Positions 36,800-48,859 of a stretch of DNA of 64,000 bases are shown here, piece after piece. The stretch spans positions 66,361,566 to 66,425,565 of the forward strand of contig CM060174.1 of assembly GCA_030549775.1 (NCBI GenBank). Direction: 5' to 3'. A program made the translations under genes and the position numbers. The notes beneath the pieces are model-generated. The model was given only the letters and a program-made list of their open reading frames with translations. It did no database searches and was not told the DNA's origin. Origin of the DNA: Tamarix chinensis. Its lineage: Eukaryota > Streptophyta > Magnoliopsida > Caryophyllales > Tamaricaceae. Numbering within the stretch: the stretch's first letter is position 1; each line of letters starts with the position of its first letter.

Positions 36800-39700
36800 A
36801 ACAAGCATCAAGGCCTCTATTGGGTAATATCTCAACTTGTGCTTCTATCTCCTCCTCGCTTTGCAAAGAGAAATATTTTGTCATCATAGCATGTGTTTAG
36901 GTAAATCAAATTATACGAGGAAAAAATATTATATGGCACTGTTATACTTAAAAAAAATAAAGGTTCGGACTTAGAATTACGAGATTTTCTCTTTTGTGAT
37001 TTTTCACTTGTATCTTCTTCTACGATCCATGCTCCTTCAGAGTGATCATGCCGCATATATGTATCCTCTTTATTGGGATCAATTTCATCACCCTGAGAAA
37101 ATGACGTTCTTATAATAGAGAAGGTTTCCTCTTCTTAAAAAATAGAATCATTGAAATCATCATCTTCATGCACATTCCTACTCTTTGTGGTTAAAACTAC
37201 AGATCTCCTCTTATCAAGATGATCGGTGACATAAAATACTTGTCTTTCATGTAATGCCAATATAAAAGGATCATGTTTATGGCCCAACTTATTAAGATAC
37301 ACAAGAGTGAACCCTAACTCATCAACTTCAATCCCATTATTGTTGTCACCCCAAATGCAACTAAAAATAGGAACTATAAAGAAAGTATAATTCAACTCCC
37401 ATATTTGTTAGATTACACCATAATATGATATATTCCCATACATAGGATTTTTATCTTTTGCACTAGGAAAATTTAATGCTTCAGCAACTAAAGTCACCCC
37501 ACTATTCTGCATGGTACTCTTTTCATCTTGGGACTTAGTGCAGAAAGTATACCCATTGATTAAGTAGCTTGTGAAAGATGATACTTCCATACGAGGCCCT
37601 TGGGATAACCATTTCAATGTATCAGAAATAGTACTTGATGAGTATGTCATTTGACGAGGAATGTGATCACGAAACCATTCAATGAAAGATATATTATGCT
37701 ACTCTAGTATCCACTTTTCATTCCTAGATGGGTTTTTAGTACGTAACATTCTCATATGTTCATCTATATATGGTTGAACTTCTTCGGTATTATGAAGAAC
37801 ATACAAGTGTACTTTTTGCCACATATCACACTCTATGCGTATCAACTTATTACCCATCATACCCACACCTTCACTTTTTCCATCATGCCGAGATTTAGGA
37901 ATACCTATTGCATGAGCATTGGATAAATAATTAGTGCAAAATTCAATAGCTTCCTCAACTATGTAGCTCTTCGCAATACACCCCTTTGGTCAATAAGGAT
38001 TCTGTATATACCCTTTTAATATTTTCATAAATCTCTCAAATGGGTACATCCAATGCATATAGATGGGACCACACAATTTCACCTCCTTAACCAAGTGCAC
38101 CGTCAAATGAACCATGCAATCAAAGAAAGAAGGCGGAAAATACATCTCGAGTTGACACATGATGATGAAAATATCTCTCTGTAGTACATCTAACTTTTTA
38201 GGTTCAATAGCCTTAGAGCACAATGCCTTGAAGAAAAAACAAAGCTTAGTAATTGCATTTCTAACACGTTTCAGAAGTATGGAACGAATAGCGATCGGCA
38301 ACAGTTGCTGCATCAAAACATGACAGTCATGCGATTTCGTACCCACCAATTTCAAATCTGTCATTGAAACAAGGTTACTAATATTTGAGTAAAATCCTTC
38401 TGGAACTTTAACTCCTTTTAAGAACTCACAAAAATCAATTTTCTCCTTTCTTGAAAGGGTATAACACGCTGGTGGCAAATAAGTACGATTCCCATTCCTT
38501 TGTGGTGCTAATTCCCTTCGAATACCCATCTTAACCATGTCTCATCTTGCATTGATTCCATCTTTTATCTTCCATGGCACATTAAGTAACGTACCAATCA
38601 TATTATCACATATATTCTTTTCAATATCCATTGCATCAAGACAATGTCTTATATATAAATGTTCCCAATATGGAAGATCAAAGAATATTGATTGTTTCTT
38701 CCATCCACTAGTAGGAATTGAGGCTTTATTCTTCTTCCCAAACTTAACATTCAAAGAATTTATTCTATCAAGTATCTGCCAGCCACTCAATGGTTCTAGA
38801 GCTCCTATGAATTCAGGTTTTCCATTAAAAGCTTTTCTTTGCCTACGATAAGGATGGTTCATTGGAAAAAATCTTCTGTGTCCGAGATAAACGGTCTTCT
38901 TCCCATGCTTCAATTGAAAAAAGGATGTATATTCTCCACATATAGGACATGCATAATGTCCTTTCACACCATATCCATACAAATTTCCATATGCAAGAAA
39001 ATCGTTGATAGTACAAAACAACATTGCCATTAAGTTGAAACTCTCTTCATGATGTGAATCAAATAATTCAACACCCTCATCCCACAACAACCTCAAATCC
39101 TCAACAAGAGGTGCCAAATATACATCAATGTCATTTCCCGATTGTTTCGGTCCTGATATTAATAGAGATAATAGCATATATTTTCGTTTCATGCACAACC
39201 ATGGTGGCAGGTTATAGATTACCAAAATCACAGGCCATGTACTATAGGTTCCGGAATTTTGTGGATTCATTCCATCCGCAGAAAGAGCTAATTGTAGGTT
39301 TATTGGTTCCTCTCCAAAGTCGGGGAATCGATAATTAATCATTCTCCATTGTGCGGAGTCTACAGGATGTCTTAGTAAGCCATCAGTTAATCTTCCATCA
39401 GCATGCCATGTTAAGTTTTTAGCATCTTTAGGATTATTGAAGATGCGCCTAAATCTTGGTATTATTGGAAAATACCATATAACCTTTGCTGGAACCCCTG
39501 ACTTTTTATATCATGATGTGTGGCATTCGGGGCAACTCTCAAGAGATGTATATTCATTTCGATATAAGACACAATCTTGAGGGTAAGCATGTATCTTCTC
39601 ATAATCCATACCTATAGTGGAAATGACCTTTTTAGCCTCGTAAGTACGACTAGGGAGCACATTATCATTTGGAAGCATATCTTTTACAAGTTCTAATAAG

Positions 39701-40176
39701 GTTGTGAAACTCTTATCGGTCCAACCATTACATGCTTTCAAATTATACAACTTTAAAATAGCAGATAATTTGGTGAACTTTGTACATCCACTATTTAGGG
39801 GTGTTTCAGAGTCACCCACCAACTTATCAAACATTTGAGGACAATCCCGAACTCTTTGCTCAACAGCATGAGTCATTTCTTCTAAACGATCACCCTCATT
39901 GATCCCAAAAATATTTTTCTGACTTTCCACATTAGGTCCCACATATTCCGTTTCACCATGCCATATCCATCTAGTGTAATTTTTATCAATCCCATATAAG
40001 AATAAATGATCTCTAGCTTCATATTCATTAACTCGCTTTACAAAACGACACCTTAGGCAGGGACAGACAAATATACTATAGTTTCCAACATGAGCAACTG
40101 CACACCTAATAAATTCCTCAACTCCATTTTTATATTCTCGAGACAAAAAATTAGCAGACATCCAAGAACAATCCAT
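36800..40176 (-). pseudogene. CACTA transposase (TNP2 type), six in-frame stops, no frameshift
   Basis: One minus-strand frame runs from Met at 40,176 to about 36,900 without an indel; every segment has its codon first base at a coordinate divisible by three. Domains in order: transposase-associated N-terminus (MDCSWMSANFLSREYKNGV...CPCLRCRF, 40,176-39,950), transposase_21/TNP2 (about 39,480-38,560, with CPICGEYTSFFQLKHGKK), DUF4218 (38,540-37,700, with FFDCMVHLTVHLVKEV and YPFERFMKILKGYI), DUF4216 (37,395-37,150), and a basic tail (KSQKRKSRNSK). Stops: TGA 39,511-39,513, 38,542-38,544 and 37,990-37,992; TAG 37,699-37,701; TAA 37,408-37,410 and 37,135-37,137. It could not make full-length transposase. 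It may have been one transcript with the Ulp1 gene 3' of it. Confidence 0.85.
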
Positions 40177-40179
40177 ATT

Positions 40180-41464
40180 GGAAATAAAATCTATATGGAT
40201 AATAATTACGATGTTAGATGATACACTTAAACATTAATAAAAATATATAATAAGCTAAACTTCAACACTAGTATATAAAATTTTCAATGACCTGATAATA
40301 CTTAAACGGTGTAATTGTTAATGACTCATATTCACCAACTTACCTACCTCCTTACTTTCTTACCTTTCAAGTGCATAAAGTGGTCATACGAAGTGCCTTT
40401 CACTGACTTAATTTGTCTATGATGTGATGAAAATTGAGGCGGTCTACATGCCTTACCGTGGGATTCGTAGATGTGGTCCTAGTTCCCTGATTAGTGTCTC
40501 CATTATAGCATCTTGTTTTTGCTTGTCAGAGTATCTTCTAATTAGATCCTCAAGGAATTTGGCTTCTCTGTGTAGTGTAACATTGGCTTTAGACTTCCCT
40601 TTTTATTTTGGGAGGGTGGAGTGTCGTGTGTTAGTTGATTTCATCTTTGGGAATGAGAAGTTGGAAAATTTGTCCTAAATTGTTGCTCAAAGTTTCACTT
40701 GTGTTAGTTGAACTAATGTTTCTGTCTTGCTTTTCCATTTTTCCATTTCTGAACTATAAAAGATTGCTTACCCTCACATGTATCTTGTATTCTATAATGT
40801 GTAATATTGGTACCTTCACTTTTTCATCTTTATGTTGAAATATCAGAAAATGAGCAGCCTAGTAGCCCATTAGTGAAAAGAACAGAAGAGAAGGGTATTG
40901 TTGTAGTGCATGAAGTCAAATGCTGGCTCTTTTAATCGATGCTGGCTGAGTTAGCCTTGAAATTGTTGAGAATCCACGCGTGATAGTGATATCTCATCCT
41001 ATCTTCCTATTAAAAATAGACCGTCAGAGAAGATTTGACGGTTAATTTTTTTAAAATATAATATATTATAGTACTATAAAAATATAATATTTATATTTAT
41101 ATTTATATTATAAAAAAATTATAACATCAATTTTTTATTTTTTTATTAATATATATTAATAGATATTATTAATCAAAAGTTATTTTTAAAATATATAGCG
41201 ATAATATTTTTAATACGGATAGAATATTATCAAATAGAGAAAGTTAGGTTCATATTTTATTTGATTGATAGGAAACTTATATGGACGGAGTAGTATTTAC
41301 TTATATAGGAATGTCAATCACCGTAAAAGTGTACAAATATAGATTAAGAAATGAAAGATTATTTTGACTAATTTCAATTAATTTGGGATCCAACTTTTTT
41401 TTGCTCAATTTTAATTTCATTTGCAAGGAATCCGTAGGGACGGGATAATTTATCTCATTGATAT

Positions 41465-41534
<70 letters not shown>

Positions 41535-42885
41535 ATGATAATACGTCTATTCATCTACAAACATGATAATTTTTCAACACAATCAACGAGAGTGTTCAGT
41601 TCAATAAACCAATTCAATAGGTTTGAACGTTTCGAAGCCAAACAAATGAAAGGTCTAATATTCAAAAATACTATGACAAATCGTATATACAATTTCACGT
41701 TCAAATAGTTTTTTTTCTTTCTATTTCCTTTATTACACTTCATGTCCTGTTATTACATATAATAAGAATCCAAGTGCATGGTATGTTTATTTGAGTTCAA
41801 TTAGTCAATCACCTGTCACTTGTTAGACATAACCTAACTTGGTGATCGATGATGACCGATGCATAAGCTTCTCTTACCGCACTAACTTTGAGTGCTATGC
41901 TATTGCCTACCCCATTAAAGGATCATACTATATTCAAACTGTGCATGTGCTGCTGCTACCTTCAACGGAGATTGGGAAAACATAGGTCCAATACCCCATT
42001 TACACTTTCAGAACTATATTCAATCTTAATAATTAAATTTCTATCAGAACTTATGGGAAATAAGTTTATACAAAGTATACTTATCAGACTTACTTTTACA
42101 CTTTCTGTATTGCTGCTTCGCAAGCCACATGGAAAGTTTGTTTTGTTAAAAGTTCAAGGAGCAATATAAACATTTGTTTTCTTTTATGAATAGTTATTAT
42201 AAATTGAAAAGCCTCAGTAAAGTGATGCTTGAGCTCGACTAGCTACAGTTTCACATCTCATAGGGAAAATGAATATAAAGCCCTAACTAATTAGAGTAAT
42301 TCATGCCCTGTTAGAGTATCATGCCCTGTTATATATGCAAGAGGAAAAATTAGAAAGAGCAATAAAAGCCCTTGTTATTTGAGCAACACAAACCTAAACT
42401 TAGAATTATTTATACAACAAACACATATTGCAGGTAAATGAATCTAATTTGGCCAATCAAAACACCAGTATCAAATCGGATTCATTAAACCTTAACTAAT
42501 TAAGCTTGGAAAATAAATTAAGAATAAAATGTAGTAATAGATAATTACCTCAGTGTGCACAAAGAATCTCGACTAGCTAGAATGAGCCATGAAACGAAAT
42601 AGCTTGAGGAAGACAACGCGCGCTTTAGGATGATGGAGAAAGGGAATGCACGACGACAATGATTCTGAATCAGGTATATGAAGATGATGGCCTTGGCTTG
42701 TAGTAGTGTGGGACGCAAGGACGAAGCCATATGTTCTGGAACAGACGTCTTGATTAATTGAAGGTTGCCCGCGATGGAGGAAAACTAGATGATTTTCACT
42801 ACGCGCGCAAGGAAGATAAGAAACCCATCATGAGTTATGCGGAAAGTACGAATATGAGAAGTATATGTTTGACATATACGAAAGT
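40180..42885. other. CACTA 5' region, no assigned gene
   Basis: Between the transposase start and the right subterminal array. It holds an (AAT)n run (41,466-41,533) and an AT-rich stretch (41,030-41,230). Open frames at 40,424-40,678 (plus) and 42,545-42,730 (minus, MASSLRPTLLQAKAI...) have no recognisable domain. The second lies where a leader exon of the transposase could be, but nothing links the two. Confidence 0.4.
41466..41533. repeat. (AAT)n microsatellite
   Basis: Pure trinucleotide run of about 22 units. Confidence 0.95.
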
Positions 42886-42889
42886 AAGA

Positions 42890-43275
42890 ACGGATAAATC
42901 ACCGTTGTTGTTAGTCATTGTCATCTTTATCTTCTACAACAGGTTTAACACCGTTGTGGTAAAATATTTACCCATTGTTGTTTTAACTCTTCAACAGCAG
43001 GTTTTAAACCGTTGTTGTTATATAAATTACCCGTTGTCGTTTTATCTATTTTAGAACAGGTTCAAAACCGTTGTTGTTATCCTAAATACCTGTTGTCGTT
43101 TTACAGTATATACCATGGCACATGGACCCGTTGTGTTTTCTCTAGTTTACCGTTATAATAGTGAAACAGATTAATCTGCGCTTCTAATTTTAAATATTTA
43201 ACAACGGTAGTATAGTATTAACCGTTGTTAAATATACTTTACAACAACGTTAGTTAGGACCCGTTATCTTTAATG
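42890..43275. repeat. CACTA right subterminal repeat array
   Basis: ACCGTTGTTGTTA, ACAACAGGTTTAACACCGTTGT and CAACGGTAGTATAGTATTAACCGTTG-type units recur about every 60 bases, the same motif as at the left end. Confidence 0.8.
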
Positions 43276-43304
43276 CGTTGTCTCAAATAACTTTTGTAGT
43301 AGTG
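43276..43304 (-). repeat. CACTA right terminal inverted repeat
   Basis: On the minus strand it begins CACTACTACAAAAGTTATTT at 43,304. The canonical CACTA start is kept at this end. GCC follows at 43,305. Confidence 0.85.
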
Positions 43305-43309
43305 GCCCC

Positions 43310-44399
<1,090 letters not shown>

Positions 44400-44400
<1 letters not shown>

Positions 44401-45660
44401 TTGAGGGGGTTTAGGATTCAACCTTAGGTTGGTGGTGACAGGCGGCACCGACGGTGGTGCACGACGGTGGCCGAAAAAGAATTAAAAGGGGAAAAGTTGA
44501 AAGCTAGGAACAAGATAGGGAGAATGAAGGTGGGGGTTGGGGTGTTTAAGGCTACCTAGAGGGAGAGGAGTGGAATGAGTGTGGCAGTGCACGGCGGCGG
44601 TGGCCGTATGGAGAAGAAGAAGAGAAAGAGAGGAGAAGAGGGTGAAAGAGGAAAATAAAGGTAGGGAAAGGAAGAGGGTGGTCTGCAGAACAGGTTGAGA
44701 GGTGAATGAGGCAGTGGAAGCAGTAGTAGTGGTAGTGGACGGTAGCGTGAAGGGTGGCAAAGGTAGAGAAAGGGTTGGTTGAGAAGGGAACTTTACACGG
44801 TCGGGGTGGTTCATGTAGGAAGAATAGAGAGAGAAGGGAGGCGTAGTTAGTTAGAGGGGGTGTAGGGAAGACTCTGGTGGGAAGAGTGGGCGGCGAAGTT
44901 GGCTGACGGCGGCAGATGAAGCATCTAATGTGGAGATGGCGCATGCGAGGGTTTTTCTGGGTAGGGATCAAAAGTTCAATGTAGGTCTCATTATGGGGGT
45001 ATTTATAGATTTTAGAAGAGAGGGTAGGGTTCTGTGGGTTGGTGAGAGAGAAATAAAGGTAGGGTTAGGGTTACCGGTGGCAACAAGAGCCGGCGAAAGT
45101 CAAATTGTGGAAGGGGCATGCGCAGGAAAAGGGAAGGTCGTGCGCAAAAAGGAAGGGAGGTGGGTTGTGTCTAAGTGGTCGTTGAATTAGGGGGAAGAGA
45201 GAGGAAAGAAAAAGTCCCGTCAAAACGGCATAATTGATGGTGAAAAACTAGGGATGGGGCGGCGTAGTTGCAGGTCGATGGCGGTGAAGGAAGGAAGAAG
45301 AAGAAGAAGAAAGGCTAGACCAATGGTCCGGGGAAGCAAAGAAAGAAAAGAAAAGGAGGGGAGCCGGCCGGGCGGGAGGGAAAGAAGTAAAATTAAACAA
45401 AACGCCGTGTTTAGGGAGAAAAAGAGGAAGAACACGGCGTTCTGGACGCTGAAGGAAGAAGAAAAGAAAGAAAAAGAGTCTAGGCCGTGGGAGAAGGAAA
45501 AGAAAGAAGAGGAGGGGTGGTCCGTGGGGAGGAGAAAATGGAAGAGGGGGATTGGGCCGCTGACAGGCCCAATCGGGAAGGAGAAGGAAAAAGAAAAGAA
45601 GAAGAAAGAAAAAGGAAAAAGGAAAAAGGAAAAAATAAAAATAGTGAGTTGGGTTAATGA
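44400..45660. repeat. G/A-rich LTR stretch, no gene
   Basis: Strongly purine-rich on the plus strand with GAAGAAGAAG and GGAAAAAGGA runs. Frames at 44,482-44,971 (minus), 44,930-45,190 and 45,254-45,670 (plus) are low-complexity Ser/Pro/Leu or Lys/Glu/Arg reads, not genes. A similar purine-rich block lies at 57,100-58,150 in the related LTR. Confidence 0.6.
45000..45007 (-). promoter_or_regulatory. TATA box of the solo LTR
   Basis: The minus strand reads CTATAAATACCCCC. If used, transcription would start near 44,970 and run towards lower coordinates, in line with the LTR's orientation. Confidence 0.5.
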
Positions 45661-46049
45661 AATTAATTAGGATATTTGGAATATTTAAAAATAATAATAT
45701 TTAACTAAAATAATATTTAAATTCCTTTTTAGGATGATTTAGGATTTTTAAAAGGTTTTTCATGAATTCTATTTTAATTAGCAAAACACCCTAATTTTAT
45801 TCAATTAAATTATTTATAAAATTGCTATTAATTTGGAACTATTTTCTCGTTCTTATTTTAAATAAAATAATTTATTTAATTGATTTCCAAAATAAAATCC
45901 TTAATTAGCTAAAATACCAAAATTATTTTCTTCTTGATTTTCCTTAATTAATTTTCCTTTTTATTTTAATAAAAATATTTTATTTAATTAATTTCTAAAT
46001 AAATCTTTAATTAGATATAATTCTTAAAATTAAGTTTTGGGATATTTCA

Positions 46050-46054
46050 CGAGT
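46050..46054. repeat. Target-site duplication CGAGT (right)
   Basis: Follows the LTR end GGGATATTTCA and equals 23,390-23,394. Confidence 0.8.
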
Positions 46055-46825
46055 TTAATCCCTTTGCACTTAGTTTCTACGTACTAGTTTGTTAAGGTTA
46101 CCAAGAAACTTAACCTTATCCTAGTTAATCTATACTTGTATATATTATTCACTTATAGCTTTTAAGATAATTAATTAATAACACCTCTTTTTGCGTCTCT
46201 AGTACTCTCACAATAGACTAAATCTAGAGAAAACTTGATATATGATATGTTGGACTCGTTTCAATCTTCTATCAATCTCTCTTTAGAAATTTCCTCCAAT
46301 AAGGCTACATATATCATTTGTTACTAATGTCAATCTTTAGCAACTCACAAAACATAGGATAAATTTGTAGCATAAAGATATTATTTTCATATGAATGAAG
46401 TTTTAAGACTTTAAGAATTGGAACATATGCCATAACATTCCAATATTGGCCAACTATGATAAATAAACAAATAACACAAATGCATAATCATGTCACAAGA
46501 TCAGATACGATGTAACAATCCTTATGTTATGTAGGAGTTTCCATTTTTCCGATTTCTTTGTTGGATAGGTAGAGAAATAACAGCACTCAATATTAATTTG
46601 GTACGGAAAAATAAGAATGTCAAAATTATTTCTATACTTTACATATTTTATATAATCTATTTAAAGTAAATTAACTCTTTTCGAACAAATATTTATTTTA
46701 ACTCTTACATTAGATTAAAAAATATTTTTTTTTATTAAAAATGTTCATATTTTTTTAAATATTTGATAAAAAAGCACATAAAATATAAATAAATTTTCTA
46801 CCTGTCAAACGAGACCTTAACCGGA
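46055..46825. other. Intergenic, upstream of AG peptide gene 2
   Basis: No gene or repeat family recognised. AT-rich (46,620-46,800 especially). The conserved promoter of the AG peptide gene starts at about 46,828. Confidence 0.5.
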
Positions 46826-46827
46826 TG

Positions 46828-46979
46828 GTGAAGGGACCGACGTTAGCTTTCGTCCTTCTTGGCCTTGACCTGTTCTCCGTTGTCAGAATCAAATCACAAT
46901 CATTAATTCTCAGCTGTCAATTCAGGAAATTATGTCTGCAGCCACCTCCCTCCCAGTCTCCCACCAACCATTTCTAGCT
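46828..46979 (+). promoter_or_regulatory. Promoter block conserved with AG peptide gene 1
   Basis: Contains GAAGGGACC, GACCTGTTCTCCGTTGTC (about 46,867), AATCACAATCATTAATTC, GCAGCCACC and CCATTTCTAGC, matching the minus strand of 10,549-10,690 in order and spacing. Confidence 0.6.
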
Positions 46980-46987
46980 TATAAATA
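46980..46987 (+). promoter_or_regulatory. TATA box of AG peptide gene 2
   Basis: TATAAATA within CTAGCTTATAAATACTCATCC, 108 bases before the start codon at 47,095. It is shared with the paralogue. Confidence 0.75.
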
Positions 46988-47094
46988 CTCATCCACAGCG
47001 ATCCCCCATCTCATCAATCCCCTCTAATTAAGCTCTTGGGAACCCTTATACAGGCCCCCTTTCGCCAGTTCGGTCACATTTCCTCTCGATGCAC

Positions 47095-47295
47095 ATGGCA
47101 CAAATAACAGCAATCAAGGCTCTTGCACTCACCTTCATGGTGGCACTACTTTCATCGGTTGCTACCATATCGGCCCAAGCCCTTGAGATGTCACCATCTC
47201 CGGCACCGGCTACAGGCTCTGGTAACTCTGTTCCAGTTTCTGGAGCTATTATTTTCTCGTCATTGCTGATTTCGATCTTGGTTATGAAACATTAG
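47095..47295 (+). CDS. Arabinogalactan peptide, copy 2
   Basis: Intact 66-residue single-exon gene, 52 of 66 residues identical to copy 1. Signal peptide 1-27 ends ISA before Gln28. The glycomodule SPSPAPAT (33-40) is unchanged. A hydrophobic GPI-type tail (51-64) ends with Lys-His. The glycosylated module is fully conserved, while the changes fall in the signal peptide, residue 44 and the tail; that pattern fits selection on the mature peptide. An in-frame ATG two codons earlier (47,089) would give 68 residues. I prefer 47,095 because it aligns with the paralogue's start. Expected product: a secreted, GPI-anchored cell-surface AG peptide. Transcribed away from copy 1. Confidence 0.88.
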   Translation: MAQITAIKALALTFMVALLSSVATISAQALEMSPSPAPATGSGNSVPVSGAIIFSSLLISILVMKH

Positions 47296-47620
47296 ACGTT
47301 CTCATGATGAAAGGAGAAAGACAAATAATAGAAGTTCATTTTCGTGTCATCAACTTGTAATTCAACATTTATTATTCATTTATATCATAAATGTATGGTA
47401 CTACATATGTTGATGGAAATTCTCTCCCCCCCCCCTCTGATTTAATACACATTCTTGTAATTAAATATGCAGTACATGATGCAAGAATAAATACTGCTGT
47501 CTGTGTAATTCATGATTCATTTGTCACGTGTTTTTCACCTTACATGTTGTTGGAGAGTGATTATTTATTTATTTATTCATTCAATACTGTCCTGTCTAAT
47601 TAAATGCGTGGTAGTAGTAG
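47296..47620 (+). other. 3' flank conserved with AG peptide gene 1
   Basis: GAAGTTCATT, CTTGTAATTCAACATTTATTATTCATTTAT, CATAAATGT, CATATGTTGATGGAAATT and GTACATGATGCAAGAATAA all have counterparts on the minus strand of 9,950-10,175. Shared 3' UTR and downstream sequence mark the duplication's extent. Confidence 0.65.
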
Positions 47621-47629
47621 TTTTGGCGA

Positions 47630-48205
47630 ATTTCATCGAAAGCAGAAAAATATTTCCACATACCTGCACAATTATCAATGATCGACTCATGAAAATTGAC
47701 CTTATCTAGAAGAAATTATGGTGAGTCTGGCTTCCAAGTAGAAAAATTTTCATTATTCTATGTTCAACACATGTCAAAATCTCATTAGCTGGATCGCGAT
47801 GAGTGAATACTCTGTGAATAGTTGGTGACCCAAGAGTCTGTATCTTGTGACATGCAGAGAAGTTGAAACTTCAGAGTGCTTGAAGGAGCTGAAAAACAAA
47901 AATAATGAAGATTTTTTTTTTGGTATGGAGCAATATAAATAATTTTTTTATTTATTTTTTATATCAAATATTTGATAACAATAAAAATATTTTTAATAAA
48001 ATATCTAGTTTAGATTAAATAAAATTTAAAATAAATATTAATTAATAAATATTTTTAATTTTAAATAAATTATATATATATATATATATATAATACGAAG
48101 AAAATTTATCTACTTCTATTACCATGCACCAAATGAACACCAAGTTTGTATAGAATGGCTCTAGGTAAGGATGACCCCCCCAAAAAAGGATGTCTTCAAT
48201 CACTT
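47630..48205. other. Intergenic, no gene seen
   Basis: AT-rich at 47,910-48,100, with a (TA)n run at 48,071-48,092. Confidence 0.5.
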
Positions 48206-48212
48206 TAACTAT

Positions 48213-48856
48213 GGTAAAGGACACATAACCCAACAAACATCTACATGTCAAATCAAGCGATACCTATGTTGGTGCGGCCACTGGCCTATAAGTATAACTT
48301 GGACTGAGATCACTGTCTAGCTTTTCATTGACTGGATCAGCAATTCAGCATGAAACCTACAGACTAAATTCAGCTACCGATTCAATCACCAACAACTGCA
48401 AGATGAAGACTAGCTATCTTAAAAATGGTGAAAAAGTTCATGTTACACTACCAAGTACCAACAGTCACCTACATGTTATCTCAATTGTGTCCCATGTCTG
48501 ACATCTCATCCCATGAAACCTCTATCATTATGTTGGTAAAGGACACATAACCCAACAAACATCTACATGTCAAATCAAGCGAGACCTATGTTGGTGTGGC
48601 CACTGGCCTATAAGTATATCTTGGACCGAGATCACTGTCTAGCTTTTCATTGACTGGATCAGCAATTCAGCATGAAACCTACAGACTAAATTCAGCTGCC
48701 GATTCAATCACCAACAACTGCAAGATGAAGACTAGCTATCTTAAAAATGGTGAAAAAGTTCACGTTACACTACCAAGTACCAACAGTCACCTACATGTTA
48801 TCTCAATTGTGTCCCATGTCTGACATCCCATCCCATGAAACCTCTATCATTATCTC
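48213..48856. repeat. 322-bp tandem duplication, two copies about 98% alike
   Basis: GGTAAAGGACACATAACCC starts both copies (48,213 and 48,535). I count about seven substitutions between them (e.g. GCGATACC/GCGAGACC, GGTGCGG/GGTGTGG, ACATCTC/ACATCCC) and no indel. No coding signal is shared by both copies; the frame 48,747-48,986 exists only at the second copy's end. Confidence 0.9.
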
Positions 48857-48859
48857 AAT

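Larger units (their letters stand above)
26399..43304 (-). mobile_element. CACTA/En-Spm DNA transposon, 16.9 kb, non-autonomous by mutation
   Basis: The right end, read inward on the minus strand, is CACTACTACAAAAG (43,304 to 43,291). The left end at 26,399 is CATAACAACATAAAC, matching 20 of the first 29 bases. Both flanks carry the same 3 bases, GCC (26,396-26,398 and 43,305-43,307), the 3-bp duplication expected of CACTA elements. Subterminal arrays of ACAACGG/CCGTTGT units lie inside both ends. Inside are a transposase gene (40,176 to about 36,800) and a Ulp1-type second gene (36,633-33,309), both minus strand and both broken. Also inside are captured exons (30.29 and 33.1 kb), a LINE tail and a 1.5-kb solo LTR. 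Confidence 0.88.

Noticed and set aside
41270..41310. GGACGGAGTAGTATTTA, like the end of a Stowaway MITE
   Set aside because: No matching inverted end (CTCCCTCCGTCC type) was found upstream within 400 bases.
45254..45670. 138-residue Lys/Glu/Arg-rich frame
   Set aside because: Read through an A/G-rich tract inside the solo LTR.
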